Below, piece by piece: positions 40,439 to 49,838 of a stretch of DNA of 64,000 nucleotides (position 1 is its first letter; each line of letters begins with the position of its first letter). A program made the translations under genes and the position numbers. Source of the stretch: Gemmiger formicilis (lineage in GTDB: Bacteria; Bacillota; Clostridia; Oscillospirales; Ruminococcaceae); contig NZ_WQOH01000017.1 of NCBI RefSeq assembly GCF_018784445.1, forward strand, positions 1 to 64,000, in the 5' to 3' direction. The notes beneath the pieces were generated by a model, which did no database searches, had not been told where the DNA came from, and saw only the letters and a program-made list of their open reading frames with translations.

Positions 40439-42316
40439 TTATACAATTTTATACACGCGGCATCCGTCATTTTCGTACCAGATGGGATACTGCGCGGCGT
40501 ACCAACTCTCGTCTGCATCGGCAAATTTGCCGTAGACGGAGGAATCAAACAGCACATACCCCACATCCCACGCCGCCAGTGTGCCCTCGTTGGGATGCTC
40601 GTACAGCGCTGCCATGGCGCTGTACTCGTCGGCGTAATCCATGCCGTGGTAATAGACATAACTGCCCGACCCGCAGAGTATCCGCCGCCCGGCCAGCGCA
40701 AATACCGGCGTGACATGGCTGTCGCTTGTCAAAAACAGCGCGTCGCTCTCGGCGTTCGCATCAATATAGTCGGCCAGTGCAATGTCATTCGCGCTCCAAT
40801 GCTGGTAGTCGCTGAAAATCTCCCGCCCGACGGTCAGCACACTGCCGAACATGGCTGCAAAACAGCACGCCGCCAGCCCCAACGCCCGCCAGGGCAGGGC
40901 ACGAACCTTGGCAAACAAATCGACCAACAGCTGCGCCGCTAAAATGCACCCCAGCATATGCCAGACGTAAAGCAGTTTGTTATTGTCGTAATTGTTGGGC
41001 TGGAACACAACAAACTCCGCCAGCGCCAAAATTGCCAGCCCGCCGCCGTAGAGCCACCGCTGTTTGGGCTTGGCGTGGATAAACGCCGGAACCAGCAGCA
41101 GATACACAAGCCCGATATTTTTGATGTAAAACCAGAAATAATTGTCCTTCAGCGTGCCGTCGTCCTGGCCGTTGATCCAGTTAAAGTGCAGCCGCAGCAT
41201 GTGCTGACCGTCCAGGCTTTGGGCCAGCACGGTGGGCAGCATCTGCGCCAGCCACGCTGCGCCGCACACCGCCGCCAGCCCCAGCCATGGCAAAAGCGTC
41301 TCCCGCCGTGCGCCCTGCGCCAGAGTGTATACGCCGCCCACAAGGCACAAAAACACTAGCGCCAGCGCACTGTGGGTATGCAAAAGCGGCAGGGGCAGCG
41401 CCAGCAGGGCCAGCCACGGCCAAAGGCGGCGCTTGCCCTCATAGCAGAACCGCCACAGCAGGTACACGGCGGGAAAGAGCACGCACCAGCCGAACAGCGT
41501 TGCCCGCTGGGGGATGAGCAGATCGACGATGGGGTTGACCCACTCGATGTTTTGCTCCACAAAATTCGTCGGTGTGGTGTAGAACCCGGTGAAGATGCCC
41601 GCAAACTTTTCAGCACTGCCGAGAAAATACACAAAGCCGAACCCGCTGCCCATAAAGAACAGGTAAAACGCAAGGCTCGCCTTGGCGGCGCTGTCCGTCA
41701 TCCGGTGGGCTAGCTGCCAGAACATACCGTACACCGACAAAAATGCGGGCAGCATCGGCAGAAGATATGCCGTGCGCAGGTCCGCCCCCAGCACCAAAAA
41801 TACGCTGGAGACAGTCTCGCACAAGAACGGATACCCGAACCGGTGCTCGCCGCCCAATAGGGGATAGCACGGTAAAAATTCACCACTCTGCGCGATATAT
41901 TTAATGAACCCCAGGTGCATTGGCATATCGCCGTAGCAACTCTGCCCGGTGTGGTACGCGCCGTTTACCATGTGCAGCACATGGGTGTGCAGCAGGTACA
42001 GCGTGATGAGCGCGACCGGCAGGATGCAGGCCCACAGTGCGCCGCAATCGGCGTCTTTTGCCATGCCGCGCAGCCGCACACCCCGGTGCAGCAGCACGCC
42101 GCCCAGAACGCCTGCGGCTGCAGCCGCCAGCAGAACGGCGGGCAGCGTGAAGCCCAGCGCCAGCGCAAGCACCGCAGGCAGCACCGCCAGCAGCGACACG
42201 CCAAACCCGCAGCCCAGCGGCAGAATAACGGCAGCGCTCCCATCCGGCACCGCCCGGCGGGCCAAGAGCAGGCCAACATATATGAATAAAGCAAGATAGA
42301 GAATCGAAAGCAGCAT
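40439..42316 (-). CDS. polytopic membrane protein, possible GT-C type glycosyltransferase
   Basis: A 625-aa protein with about eleven to twelve membrane helices followed by a soluble C-terminal domain (about 510-625). After the third or fourth helix is an external loop YHTGQSCYGDMPMHLGFIKY, whose acidic residue and following histidine recall the catalytic loop of GT-C lipid-dependent glycosyltransferases and of membrane proteins with unknown sugars. The C-terminal part (ALFLTSDSHVTPVFALAGRRIL) resembles the end of similar large proteins. The specific activity is unknown. It follows the radical SAM gene by two bases, with AAGGAG inside that gene's end. Confidence 0.65.
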   Translation of the reverse strand: MLLSILYLALFIYVGLLLARRAVPDGSAAVILPLGCGFGVSLLAVLPAVLALALGFTLPAVLLAAAAAGVLGGVLLHRGVRLRGMAKDADCGALWACILPVALITLYLLHTHVLHMVNGAYHTGQSCYGDMPMHLGFIKYIAQSGEFLPCYPLLGGEHRFGYPFLCETVSSVFLVLGADLRTAYLLPMLPAFLSVYGMFWQLAHRMTDSAAKASLAFYLFFMGSGFGFVYFLGSAEKFAGIFTGFYTTPTNFVEQNIEWVNPIVDLLIPQRATLFGWCVLFPAVYLLWRFCYEGKRRLWPWLALLALPLPLLHTHSALALVFLCLVGGVYTLAQGARRETLLPWLGLAAVCGAAWLAQMLPTVLAQSLDGQHMLRLHFNWINGQDDGTLKDNYFWFYIKNIGLVYLLLVPAFIHAKPKQRWLYGGGLAILALAEFVVFQPNNYDNNKLLYVWHMLGCILAAQLLVDLFAKVRALPWRALGLAACCFAAMFGSVLTVGREIFSDYQHWSANDIALADYIDANAESDALFLTSDSHVTPVFALAGRRILCGSGSYVYYHGMDYADEYSAMAALYEHPNEGTLAAWDVGYVLFDSSVYGKFADADESWYAAQYPIWYENDGCRVYKIV

Positions 42317-42318
42317 CT

Positions 42319-43233
42319 TTACACTCCTTCCAAATCAAACGGCGGCGTGTATTCCTCGCGGGCGCTGCTTTTTTCCTGCATATAGCCGTCGGTCAGGCCC
42401 AGGCGCACGGCCTCGTCAATGACCTGCCGGTACTCATAGGTCGTGATGCGCCGCCCTAAACCGTGCTCGGCCGCCTTATAAAAAGGGGTAAACTGGCTCA
42501 TCAAACTCGGGATAAATGCGACGCCCGTTTCCGCCCGCAGTGCGGCCAGCCGCTGCAAAACGGCCTTGCTGTCCGCCGCATGGCCGGGCAGCGCCAGATG
42601 CCGCACAATGACACCCTTCTGTAAATAGCCGTCCGCATCGTACACCGGCGCACCGGTCTGCAAAAGCATCTGGCGAAGGGCGGCGTCGGCCACGGCAGGG
42701 TAGTTCTGCGCGGCGGAAAGCTCGGCAGCCAGCGCACCGTCCGCATACTTGTAGTCCGCCAGCCAGATATCCACATACCCGGCCAGCGCCTTGACGGCCT
42801 CCACCGTTTCATACCCGCCGGTGTTGTAAACGACTGGCAGGCAGAATCCGGCGGTCCTTGCCTGATCCAGCGCCGCTGTGACCCAGGGCAGGTATTGCGA
42901 TGCCGTGACGAGGTTCAGATTTTTCGCCCCGCTGTTTTGCAGATTCATAAAAATCTCGGCCAGCCGCTCTACGGAAATCGCTTTGCCAACCTCACCCTGG
43001 CTGATGGGGTAGTTCTGGCAGTAGCAGCACCGCAGCGTACACCCGCTGAAAAACACCGTGCCGCTGCCGGTTTCGGCGCTGGGGTCGCCGCTTAAACACG
43101 GCTCTTCCCAGTGGTGCAGGGCGGCGCGGGCTACCCGCAGGGTATCGTCGGCCCCGCAAAGGCCCCGCTGCCCGGCGGCGCGGTCGGCCCCGCAGGCCCG
43201 GGGGCAAAGGGTGCAATGGTGCGGCAGCTGCAT
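42319..43233 (-). CDS. PflA-like radical SAM enzyme
   Basis: A 304-aa radical SAM protein. The cluster motif CTLRCCYC gives Cys65, Cys69 and Cys72 in a CX3CX2C pattern. An N-terminal cysteine set (Cys7, Cys10, Cys14, Cys26) resembles the extra cluster region of the COG1313 PflA-like group. The rest is a partial TIM barrel (LPVVYNTGGYE, DIWLADYKY). The start is ATG 43233, preceded by AGAGGGA; the ATG at 43263 lacks a ribosome site. Relatives are uncharacterised activases. The immediate partner is the membrane protein downstream. Confidence 0.88.
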   Translation of the reverse strand: MQLPHHCTLCPRACGADRAAGQRGLCGADDTLRVARAALHHWEEPCLSGDPSAETGSGTVFFSGCTLRCCYCQNYPISQGEVGKAISVERLAEIFMNLQNSGAKNLNLVTASQYLPWVTAALDQARTAGFCLPVVYNTGGYETVEAVKALAGYVDIWLADYKYADGALAAELSAAQNYPAVADAALRQMLLQTGAPVYDADGYLQKGVIVRHLALPGHAADSKAVLQRLAALRAETGVAFIPSLMSQFTPFYKAAEHGLGRRITTYEYRQVIDEAVRLGLTDGYMQEKSSAREEYTPPFDLEGV

Positions 43234-43290
43234 AAGAATCCCTCTTTCACAAAAATCTTTCATTTAATTTTACCACAAACTGCGAAAGTG

Positions 43291-43299
43291 TGGTATACT
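43291..43299 (+). promoter_or_regulatory. extended -10 promoter for deoD-cdd
   Basis: TGGTATACT, an extended -10 (TGn plus TATACT), 39 bases before deoD. The -35 region (TACCAC) is weak. Confidence 0.5.
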
Positions 43300-43337
43300 A
43301 TACCTACAAATAACCTAAAATAAAGGAGTGTGCTCTT

Positions 43338-44069
43338 ATGTCTACCCCTCATAACCGCGCCGAAAAGGGCGATTTTGCCAAGACCGTGCTGATGCCCGGC
43401 GACCCGCTGCGCGCTAAATTCATTGCCGAGACTTTCCTCGAAAACCCGCGCGTCGTCACCGATGTGCGCGGTATGCTCGGCTATACCGGCACCTACCAGG
43501 GCCGCCCCATCAGCGTGATGGGCAGCGGTATGGGTATGCCGTCCATCGGTATTTATTCTTATGAGCTGTTCAGCCAGTACGGCGTTGAGAACATCATCCG
43601 CATCGGTTCCGCAGGCTCTTACACCGACAAGGCCAAGCTGTTTGACGTTGTGCTGGCTACCGGTGCTTACTCCGAGAGCAACTACGCCGTGACCCAGAGC
43701 GGCGACACCGACGATATCCAGACCCCCAGCGCCGAGCTGAACGACGCCCTGCGTGCCAGCGCCAAGGCTGCGAACATCCCTCTCATCGAGGGCAACATCC
43801 ATTCTTCCGACGTGTTCTACCGCCAGCCCAGCGACGCCAAGCCCACCTACTGGGAAAAACTGCGCGACGAAAAGGGCTGCCTGGCCGTTGAGATGGAAAG
43901 CTTCGCGCTGTTCCACAACGCGAAGGTGCTGGGCAAGCGCGCCGCCTGCCTGCTGACCATCTCCGACAGCTTTGTCTCGCCGGAGATCACCACCGCCGAA
44001 CAGCGCCAAACCAGCTTTACCGCCATGATGAAGGTCGCGCTGGGCGTGGACGCCTTTTTGGAGAAGTAA
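43338..44069 (+). CDS. deoD: purine-nucleoside phosphorylase, DeoD type
   Basis: Splits purine (deoxy)nucleosides with phosphate. The 243-aa product is the hexameric bacterial type: the start STPHNRAEKGDFAKTVLMPGDPLRA, GMGMPSIGIYSYEL, IRIGSAGSY, VEMESFALF and the catalytic Asp in TISDSFV. AAAGGAG precedes the ATG. The cytidine deaminase gene starts after one base, beginning a nucleoside salvage region that continues to 52219. Confidence 0.97.
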   Translation: MSTPHNRAEKGDFAKTVLMPGDPLRAKFIAETFLENPRVVTDVRGMLGYTGTYQGRPISVMGSGMGMPSIGIYSYELFSQYGVENIIRIGSAGSYTDKAKLFDVVLATGAYSESNYAVTQSGDTDDIQTPSAELNDALRASAKAANIPLIEGNIHSSDVFYRQPSDAKPTYWEKLRDEKGCLAVEMESFALFHNAKVLGKRAACLLTISDSFVSPEITTAEQRQTSFTAMMKVALGVDAFLEK

Positions 44070-44070
44070 G

Positions 44071-44490
44071 ATGGAAAAAGCTGAGATCCAGGCCCTGATC
44101 CGCGAAGCCTTTGAGGGCCAGAAGTTTGCCTATGTGCCGTACTCCCGCTTCCATGTGGGCGCGGCGCTGCGGGCCAGGGATGGCCGCGTGTTCAAGGGCT
44201 GCAACATCGAGAACGCAGGTTACACCCCCACGAACTGCGCCGAGCGCACGGCCCTGTTCAAGGCAGTCAGCGAAGGGGTGCGCGAGTTTGACGCTATCGC
44301 CATTGTGGGCAGCAAAGTGGGGGAGAAGAACACCCTCGTCACTGGCCCCTGCGGTGTCTGCCGCCAGGCGCTCTATGAGTTCGGCGGGCCGAAACTGACC
44401 GTCATTATGGCGAAAGACGAGAACGATTACATCGTGACCACCCTCGGCGACCTGCTGCCCTACGGCTTCGGCCCGGCGAATCTGGAGTGA
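44071..44490 (+). CDS. cdd: cytidine deaminase
   Basis: Zinc enzyme turning cytidine and deoxycytidine into uridine forms. The 139-aa product is a tetrameric short type: YSRFHVGAAL, GCNIENAGYTPTNCAERTA with the zinc ligand and catalytic CAE, and the paired cysteines in GPCGVCRQAL. It is one base after deoD. Its product feeds the pyrimidine-nucleoside phosphorylase at 50897. Confidence 0.97.
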   Translation: MEKAEIQALIREAFEGQKFAYVPYSRFHVGAALRARDGRVFKGCNIENAGYTPTNCAERTALFKAVSEGVREFDAIAIVGSKVGEKNTLVTGPCGVCRQALYEFGGPKLTVIMAKDENDYIVTTLGDLLPYGFGPANLE

Positions 44491-44552
44491 AAATTCTTTG
44501 GCTCCCCTTTGAGGGGCGGCTTTTCAGAAAACCAAAGGAGTTCCCTTAACCC

Positions 44553-45716
44553 ATGAAGAAATTCTTAGCACTGTTCCTGACGCTGGTACTGCTGGCAGGG
44601 CTGACCGCCTGCAAGGCGGCTGACGCCGCCGACCCGGCGCAGGAACAGAATACCGTGACCGCCCCCACCAACGACGCAACGTTCGTCTACCAACCCGATG
44701 ACCCGACGCTGATCCCGGCAGGCGGACAGACCATTGCACTGGTGACAGGCCCCTCCGGCACAGAGAACGGGGCAGACGCCATGCTGTGGCAGGGCGTGCA
44801 GACCTTCGCCAACACGTACGGCTACACCGCCGATACCTATGCCGCCGCGGGGAATACGGCCGATGATGCCGAGACTGCCCTGCGTGCCGCCGCCGAGAGC
44901 GGCGCAAGGCTTGTCGTCTGCCAGGGCGAGGCTGCGGGCGAAGCACTCTACCGCATCCAGGACAACTACCCCGATGTACACTACCTGCTGTTCGACGATG
45001 AACCCCACAACGCCGATTACAGCGCCTACAAGACTGCCGAACTCGTCCACTGCGTCCTCTTCCAGGAAGAACAGGCCGGGTATCTGGCGGGCTACGCCGT
45101 CGTGACCGAAGGGTACACCGCCCTCGGCTTCATTGGCACGCGGGAGGTGCCCGGCATTGTGCGGTACGCCACCGGCTTTTTGCAGGGGGCAGAGGCCGCC
45201 GCAGAATTACAGGGCGAGGACGTGACCTTACAGACCTGGTTCACTGACACCGACGAGAACAGCGATGCCATCACCCAGCGTATGGTGGACTGGTACAATA
45301 ACGGTACAGCGCTCATTGTGGTCAGCGGCGGCAACCTGTACGAGGGTGCGGTCTCCGCAGTCAACCAGACCGGCGGTAAGGCTGTCACCACCGATGTGGA
45401 CAACACCGCCCTGAGCGGCCGCGTGCTGGCAAGCGCGGTCAAGTGCTATAACGCCGCCGTTCAGCGGGAGCTGTACAGCTTCTTCACGAATGGCAGCTGG
45501 GACACCCAGAGCGCGGGCCAGACCGAGAAGGTCGGCTACACCACCGGCGCGGTCGCGCTGGAAGCGGGTGCGCCTTGGCGGTTTGACACCTTCACCCAGG
45601 ACGATTACCGAAAACTGTACGAGGATCTGCGTACCAGCGTGCGCAAAGTGGATGCCTACGCCGACCTGGACACCCTGCCCGACACCCCCAATGTGACGGT
45701 GAATCGGACCATGTAA
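44553..45716 (+). CDS. BMP-family nucleoside-binding lipoprotein (first copy)
   Basis: A 387-aa ABC-type solute-binding protein. Residues 1-20 are a lipoprotein signal ending in LAGLTAC, with Cys20 as lipid anchor. The BMP/PnrA fold follows, with EEQAGYLAGYAVV, LGFIGTREVPGIVRYATGF and the VSGGNLYEGAVSA site. It is a diverged paralogue of the next gene. PnrA-type proteins bind purine nucleosides. It lies 62 bases after cdd and is likely on the same transcript, while the second copy has its own promoter. Confidence 0.88.
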   Translation: MKKFLALFLTLVLLAGLTACKAADAADPAQEQNTVTAPTNDATFVYQPDDPTLIPAGGQTIALVTGPSGTENGADAMLWQGVQTFANTYGYTADTYAAAGNTADDAETALRAAAESGARLVVCQGEAAGEALYRIQDNYPDVHYLLFDDEPHNADYSAYKTAELVHCVLFQEEQAGYLAGYAVVTEGYTALGFIGTREVPGIVRYATGFLQGAEAAAELQGEDVTLQTWFTDTDENSDAITQRMVDWYNNGTALIVVSGGNLYEGAVSAVNQTGGKAVTTDVDNTALSGRVLASAVKCYNAAVQRELYSFFTNGSWDTQSAGQTEKVGYTTGAVALEAGAPWRFDTFTQDDYRKLYEDLRTSVRKVDAYADLDTLPDTPNVTVNRTM

Positions 45717-45760
45717 ACCCTTTGTTATGCTTTTGTAATTCTTTTTGTCATCTTTTTTCA

Positions 45761-45789
45761 TTGAATTGCCGCCGCAGATGCGGTATACT
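45761..45789 (+). promoter_or_regulatory. promoter of the second BMP lipoprotein gene
   Basis: TTGAAT (45761-45766), 17-base spacer, TATACT (45784-45789). The leader holds a GCGGCGGGG...CCCCGCTGC inverted repeat before the AAGGAG site. Confidence 0.8.
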
Positions 45790-45855
45790 GAAGGTACTGC
45801 GGCGGGGAACTCGCCCCGCTGCGCAACTGAAAAACAACCTAAGGAGATCAAAACC

Positions 45856-46992
45856 ATGAAAAAGTTTCTTGCTTTTGTAATGGCTGCCAGCATGGCGCTC
45901 TCTCTGGCTGCCTGCGGCGGTTCTTCCGCCAGCACCGCCACGAGCACCACGACGGAGGCTACCTCTGAGGCCGCTTCTGCCGCCAGCACTTCCGGCAGCA
46001 AGACCGATGTCGCCTTCGTTACCGACGTTGGCAACATCGATGACCAGTCCTTCAACCAGTACACCTGGCAGGGCGTGCAGGACTTCTGCTCTGCAAACAA
46101 CCTGAGCGCCAACTACTATCGTCCCACTGAGGACTCTGACGCTGCCCGTCTGGAGCAGATGGACAACGCTGTCAACGACGGCGCTAAGTCCATCGTCGTG
46201 GCTGGCTACCTGTTCGGTTCCGCCATTGCCGAGGCTCAGGAGAAGTACCCCGATGTGCAGTTCCTGGCCCTGGACGTTTCCACCGCCGACCTGGGCGACA
46301 AGACCCCCACGGCCAACACCGCTCTGATCACCTATAAGGAAGAGCAGGCTGGTTACCTGGCCGGCTACGCCGCTGTTTACGACGGCTACAAGGAGCTGGG
46401 CTTCCTGGGCGGCATGGCCGTTCCCGCTGTTATCCGTTACGGCTACGGCTTCGTGCAGGGCGCTGACGCTGCTGCCAAGGAGATCGGTGCTGCGGATGTC
46501 AACATTAAGTACTGGTACTCCGGCGGCTTCGCTGCTACCGATGAAGTCAAGAACAAGATGGATGGCTGGTACTCTGAGGGTACCGAAGTCGTCTTTGCCT
46601 GCGGCGGCCCTGTCTGCCAGAGCTGCGACGCTGCTGCTCAGGCCAACGGCGGCAAGATGATCGGCGTTGACGTTGACCAGTCCGGTCAGTTCGACACCGT
46701 TATCACCTCCGCCATGAAGGGTCTGGCCGAATCTGTCAACGAGGCCCTGACCGATGCCCTGAACAACGGCTGGAAGTTCAGTGAGACCTACTCCGGCAAG
46801 GAGACCAAGCTCGGCGCTGCTGAGAACTGTGTTGGTCTGCCCATGGCGACCAGCAAGTTCACCAGCTTCACCCAGGAGCAGTACGACACCATGTACGCTG
46901 CTATCGTGGACGGCTCTCTGGCCATCGACGACAGCTTCGATGCTGATGTCAAGCCCGCTGTCACCACCATCACCGTGGACTACCAGAGCTGA
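45856..46992 (+). CDS. BMP-family nucleoside-binding lipoprotein (second, highly expressed copy)
   Basis: A 378-aa substrate-binding lipoprotein: signal MKKFLAFVMAASMALSLAAC with Cys20 as anchor, a Ser/Thr/Ala-rich linker, then the BMP domain (VAFVTDVGNIDDQSFNQ, EEQAGYLAGYAAV, ACGGPVCQSCDAAA). It is upstream of the ABC genes and separated from them by a strong terminator, a common way to make more binding protein than transporter. Codon use prefers GCT and GTT, as in the GH3 gene, which also suggests high expression. AAGGAG precedes ATG 45856. Confidence 0.95.
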   Translation: MKKFLAFVMAASMALSLAACGGSSASTATSTTTEATSEAASAASTSGSKTDVAFVTDVGNIDDQSFNQYTWQGVQDFCSANNLSANYYRPTEDSDAARLEQMDNAVNDGAKSIVVAGYLFGSAIAEAQEKYPDVQFLALDVSTADLGDKTPTANTALITYKEEQAGYLAGYAAVYDGYKELGFLGGMAVPAVIRYGYGFVQGADAAAKEIGAADVNIKYWYSGGFAATDEVKNKMDGWYSEGTEVVFACGGPVCQSCDAAAQANGGKMIGVDVDQSGQFDTVITSAMKGLAESVNEALTDALNNGWKFSETYSGKETKLGAAENCVGLPMATSKFTSFTQEQYDTMYAAIVDGSLAIDDSFDADVKPAVTTITVDYQS

Positions 46993-47028
46993 TCTGATAC
47001 GGCAGATGCTGTAAAGGCGTGACTTTTG

Positions 47029-47062
47029 ACCACCCTGCGCACCCCGCGCAGGGTGGTTTTTG
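47029..47062 (+). terminator. terminator between bmp and the ABC importer genes
   Basis: Stem ACCACCCTGCGC / GCGCAGGGTGGT with a short loop and TTTTTG tail. Confidence 0.92.
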
Positions 47063-47104
47063 TTGGTTTTCTACAAATTCTGACGACTTTTTGCGCAGAT
47101 TCTC

Positions 47105-47133
47105 TTGTGCACAGCGGAGTTTTTCTGTATAAT
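47105..47133 (+). promoter_or_regulatory. promoter of the nucleoside ABC importer genes
   Basis: TTGTGC (47105-47110), 17-base spacer, TATAAT (47128-47133). A small GTGTAC / GTACAC hairpin follows in the leader (47149-47166). Confidence 0.65.
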
Positions 47134-47187
47134 ATAGAGTAAGAATTTGTGTACAAGCCCGTACACATTGAAAGGGGCGTGCAACGA

Positions 47188-48726
47188 TTGGCAGATAATT
47201 ATGTCATCGAAATGCTGCACATCACCAAGGAATTCCCCGGTATCAAAGCCAACGACGATATCACCCTGCAGCTGCGCAAGGGCGAGATCCATGCCCTGCT
47301 GGGCGAGAACGGTGCCGGTAAATCTACCTTGATGAGCGTGCTCTTTGGTCTGTACCAGCCGGAGCAGGGTACGATCAAGAAAAACGGAAAAGAAGTCAAG
47401 ATCAACAACCCGAACGATGCCAACGCACTGGGCATAGGCATGGTGCATCAGCACTTCAAACTGGTCGAGTGCTTCACGGTGCTCGATAACATCATCCTCG
47501 GCGTCGAGGATACGAAGCACGGCTTTTTGCAGAAGGACGAGGCCCGCAAAAAGGTCATGGCCCTGAGCGAAAAGTACGGCCTGAAGGTCGACCCGGACGC
47601 GCTGGTCAGCGACATTTCCGTCGGTATGCAGCAGCGTGTCGAGATCCTGAAGATGCTGTACCGCGACAATGAAATCCTAATTTTCGACGAACCTACGGCG
47701 GTTCTTACCCCGCAGGAGATTGACGAGCTCATGGATATCATGCGCGGCTTCAAGGCCGAGGGCAAGAGCATCCTGTTCATCACCCATAAGCTCAACGAGA
47801 TCATGGCCGTTTCCGACCGCTGCACGGTCCTGCGCAAGGGCAAGTACATCGGTACGGTGGATATCAAGGATACCACCAAAGAGGAACTGTCCAAGATGAT
47901 GGTTGGCCGCGACGTGCAGTTTGCCGTCGAGAAAAAGCCCTGCGAGCCGGGCAAGCCGATTCTGGAAGTGGAAAACCTCGTTGTGCCCAGCAAGGTACAC
48001 AAGAACAACGCCGTGCGCGGCGTCAGCTTCAATGTCCGCGCGGGCGAGATCGTCTGCGTCGCCGGTATCGACGGCAACGGCCAGAGTGAACTGATCTACG
48101 GCATTACCGGTCTGGAAAAGCCCACCGCCGGTACCATCAAGCTGGAAGGCAAGGACATCACCAACGCCCCTATCCGCGAGCGCAGCAAGGCGGGTATGAG
48201 CCATATCCCGGAGGACCGCCACAAGCACGGTCTGGTGCTGGATTACACGTTGGCGGACAATATGGTTTTGCAGCGCTATTGGCAGCCCGAGTTCCAGAAC
48301 CACGGCTTCATCAAAAAGGCCGCCGTGCAGGAATACGCCGAGCGCCTTATCAAGCAGTATGACGTGCGCAGCGGCCAAGGCCCTGCCACCATCGCCCGCA
48401 GTATGTCTGGCGGCAACCAGCAGAAGGCCATCATCGCCCGCGAGGTCGATAAGGAGCCGGAGCTGCTGGTCGCAGTCCAGCCCACCCGCGGCCTGGACGT
48501 CGGCGCGATTGAGTATATCCACAAGCAGATCGTGGCCGAGCGCGACAAGGGCCGCGCGGTCCTGCTCGTCAGCCTTGAACTGGACGAGGTCATGAACCTG
48601 TCTGACCGCATCCTGGTCATTTATGAAGGCGAGATCGTGGGCGAGTTTGACCCACGCAAGACCACCGTGGAAGAATTGGGCCTGTACATGGCAGGCGCCA
48701 AAAAGCAAGGGGAGGCGAAAGCATGA
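47188..48726 (+). CDS. nucleoside ABC importer, ATP-binding protein (NupO/YufO-like)
   Basis: A 512-aa protein with two ABC nucleotide-binding domains, as in ribose- and nucleoside-type importers. First domain: Walker A GENGAGKST, Q-loop VHQHF, signature SVGMQQRVEI and Walker B LIFDEPT. Second domain: a diverged Walker A (GIDGNGQSE) and signature MSGGNQQK. The start is taken as TTG 47188 behind AAAGGGG, which gives an N-terminus ADNYVIEMLHITKEFPGI like that of Bacillus YufO; a GTG at 47149 would add an untypical leader. The two permease genes follow with four-base overlaps. Confidence 0.94.
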   Translation: MADNYVIEMLHITKEFPGIKANDDITLQLRKGEIHALLGENGAGKSTLMSVLFGLYQPEQGTIKKNGKEVKINNPNDANALGIGMVHQHFKLVECFTVLDNIILGVEDTKHGFLQKDEARKKVMALSEKYGLKVDPDALVSDISVGMQQRVEILKMLYRDNEILIFDEPTAVLTPQEIDELMDIMRGFKAEGKSILFITHKLNEIMAVSDRCTVLRKGKYIGTVDIKDTTKEELSKMMVGRDVQFAVEKKPCEPGKPILEVENLVVPSKVHKNNAVRGVSFNVRAGEIVCVAGIDGNGQSELIYGITGLEKPTAGTIKLEGKDITNAPIRERSKAGMSHIPEDRHKHGLVLDYTLADNMVLQRYWQPEFQNHGFIKKAAVQEYAERLIKQYDVRSGQGPATIARSMSGGNQQKAIIAREVDKEPELLVAVQPTRGLDVGAIEYIHKQIVAERDKGRAVLLVSLELDEVMNLSDRILVIYEGEIVGEFDPRKTTVEELGLYMAGAKKQGEAKA

Positions 48727-49838
48727 GCAAACAAAATAAACAGCCGCTTTTGCAGCGTCCCGCCGTCGTAGGCGTACTGGCAAGCCTTTTGTCCATCGTC
48801 ATCGGTCTGGTGCTGGGCTTTGTGCTTCTGGTCTTGCTGAATCCCTCGGCATCCCTGGGCGGCATGAAAGCCATGCTGACCACTGGTTTTTCCAGCATGG
48901 ACAAGCTGGGCAAGGTGCTGTATCAGGCAGCGCCGTTGATGATGTGCGGCCTGTCCGTCGGCTTTGCCTTCAAGACTGGCCTGTTCAACATCGGCGCTTC
49001 CGGTCAGTACACCATGGGTGCATTTTTCTCGCTGCTGTGCGCCATTCAGTTCCAGATGCCGTGGTACGTCTGCCTGCTGGCGGGCGCTGTGGGCGGTGCC
49101 ATCTGGGGCGTTTTCCCGGGCCTGTTCAAGGCGTATTTCAACGTCAATGAGGTCATCACCGCCATCATGTTCAACTGGATCGGTATGTATCTGGTGAACT
49201 TGCTGCTGGCGAATATGCCCAATATGCTGGCTTCCGGCTGGGGCGCGTCCAACTCGGACCGTACCGCCGCGCTGAGCGCTGCCAACCCAGGGTCTATCCT
49301 GCCCAAGGGGCCGTTTGCCGCGCTGTTCGGCAATTCCAGCTGGATCAACATTTCCATCATTATCACGATTCTTTTTGCCATCCTCGTCTGGGTCATCCTG
49401 CAAAAGACGACCTTCGGCTATGAGTTGAAAGCCTGCGGCCTCAGCCGTGATGCCGCCCAGTATGCAGGCATCAATTCCAAGCGTAACATCGTGCTTTCCA
49501 TGGTCATTTCCGGTGCGCTGTCCGGCATTGGCGGCGCCATCTACTACCTGGCCGGTACCGGCCAGTACGTGCTGGAAAAGTCCATCCTCGGCATGGGCTT
49601 CAACGGCATCCCGGTCGCCCTGCTGGCCAGCTCCAACCCCATCGGCACGATTTTTGCCGCGCTGTTCATCAGCTACATTCAGGTCGGCGGTGCCGCCATG
49701 CAGCCTGCATACTCCTCCGAAACGATCGATATCGTCATTGCCGTTATCATCTACCTGGCGGCTTTCGCCCTGCTGATGCGCGGCGTCATTGCCAAGGCGG
49801 TCTCCGGCCGTAAAGAAAAGGGAGGTGCTGCGAAATGA
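48723..49838 (+). CDS. nucleoside ABC importer, permease 1 (NupP-like)
   Basis: A 371-aa permease with about ten helices of the BPD_transp_2 family. Typical stretches are TGLFNIGASGQYTMGAF, NEVITAIMFNWIGMY and the cytoplasmic coupling loop KACGLSRDAAQYAGIN. It overlaps the ATPase gene (ATGA) and the second permease gene by four bases each. With the BMP lipoprotein it forms a NupNOPQ-type nucleoside importer. Confidence 0.94.
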   Translation: MSKQNKQPLLQRPAVVGVLASLLSIVIGLVLGFVLLVLLNPSASLGGMKAMLTTGFSSMDKLGKVLYQAAPLMMCGLSVGFAFKTGLFNIGASGQYTMGAFFSLLCAIQFQMPWYVCLLAGAVGGAIWGVFPGLFKAYFNVNEVITAIMFNWIGMYLVNLLLANMPNMLASGWGASNSDRTAALSAANPGSILPKGPFAALFGNSSWINISIIITILFAILVWVILQKTTFGYELKACGLSRDAAQYAGINSKRNIVLSMVISGALSGIGGAIYYLAGTGQYVLEKSILGMGFNGIPVALLASSNPIGTIFAALFISYIQVGGAAMQPAYSSETIDIVIAVIIYLAAFALLMRGVIAKAVSGRKEKGGAAK

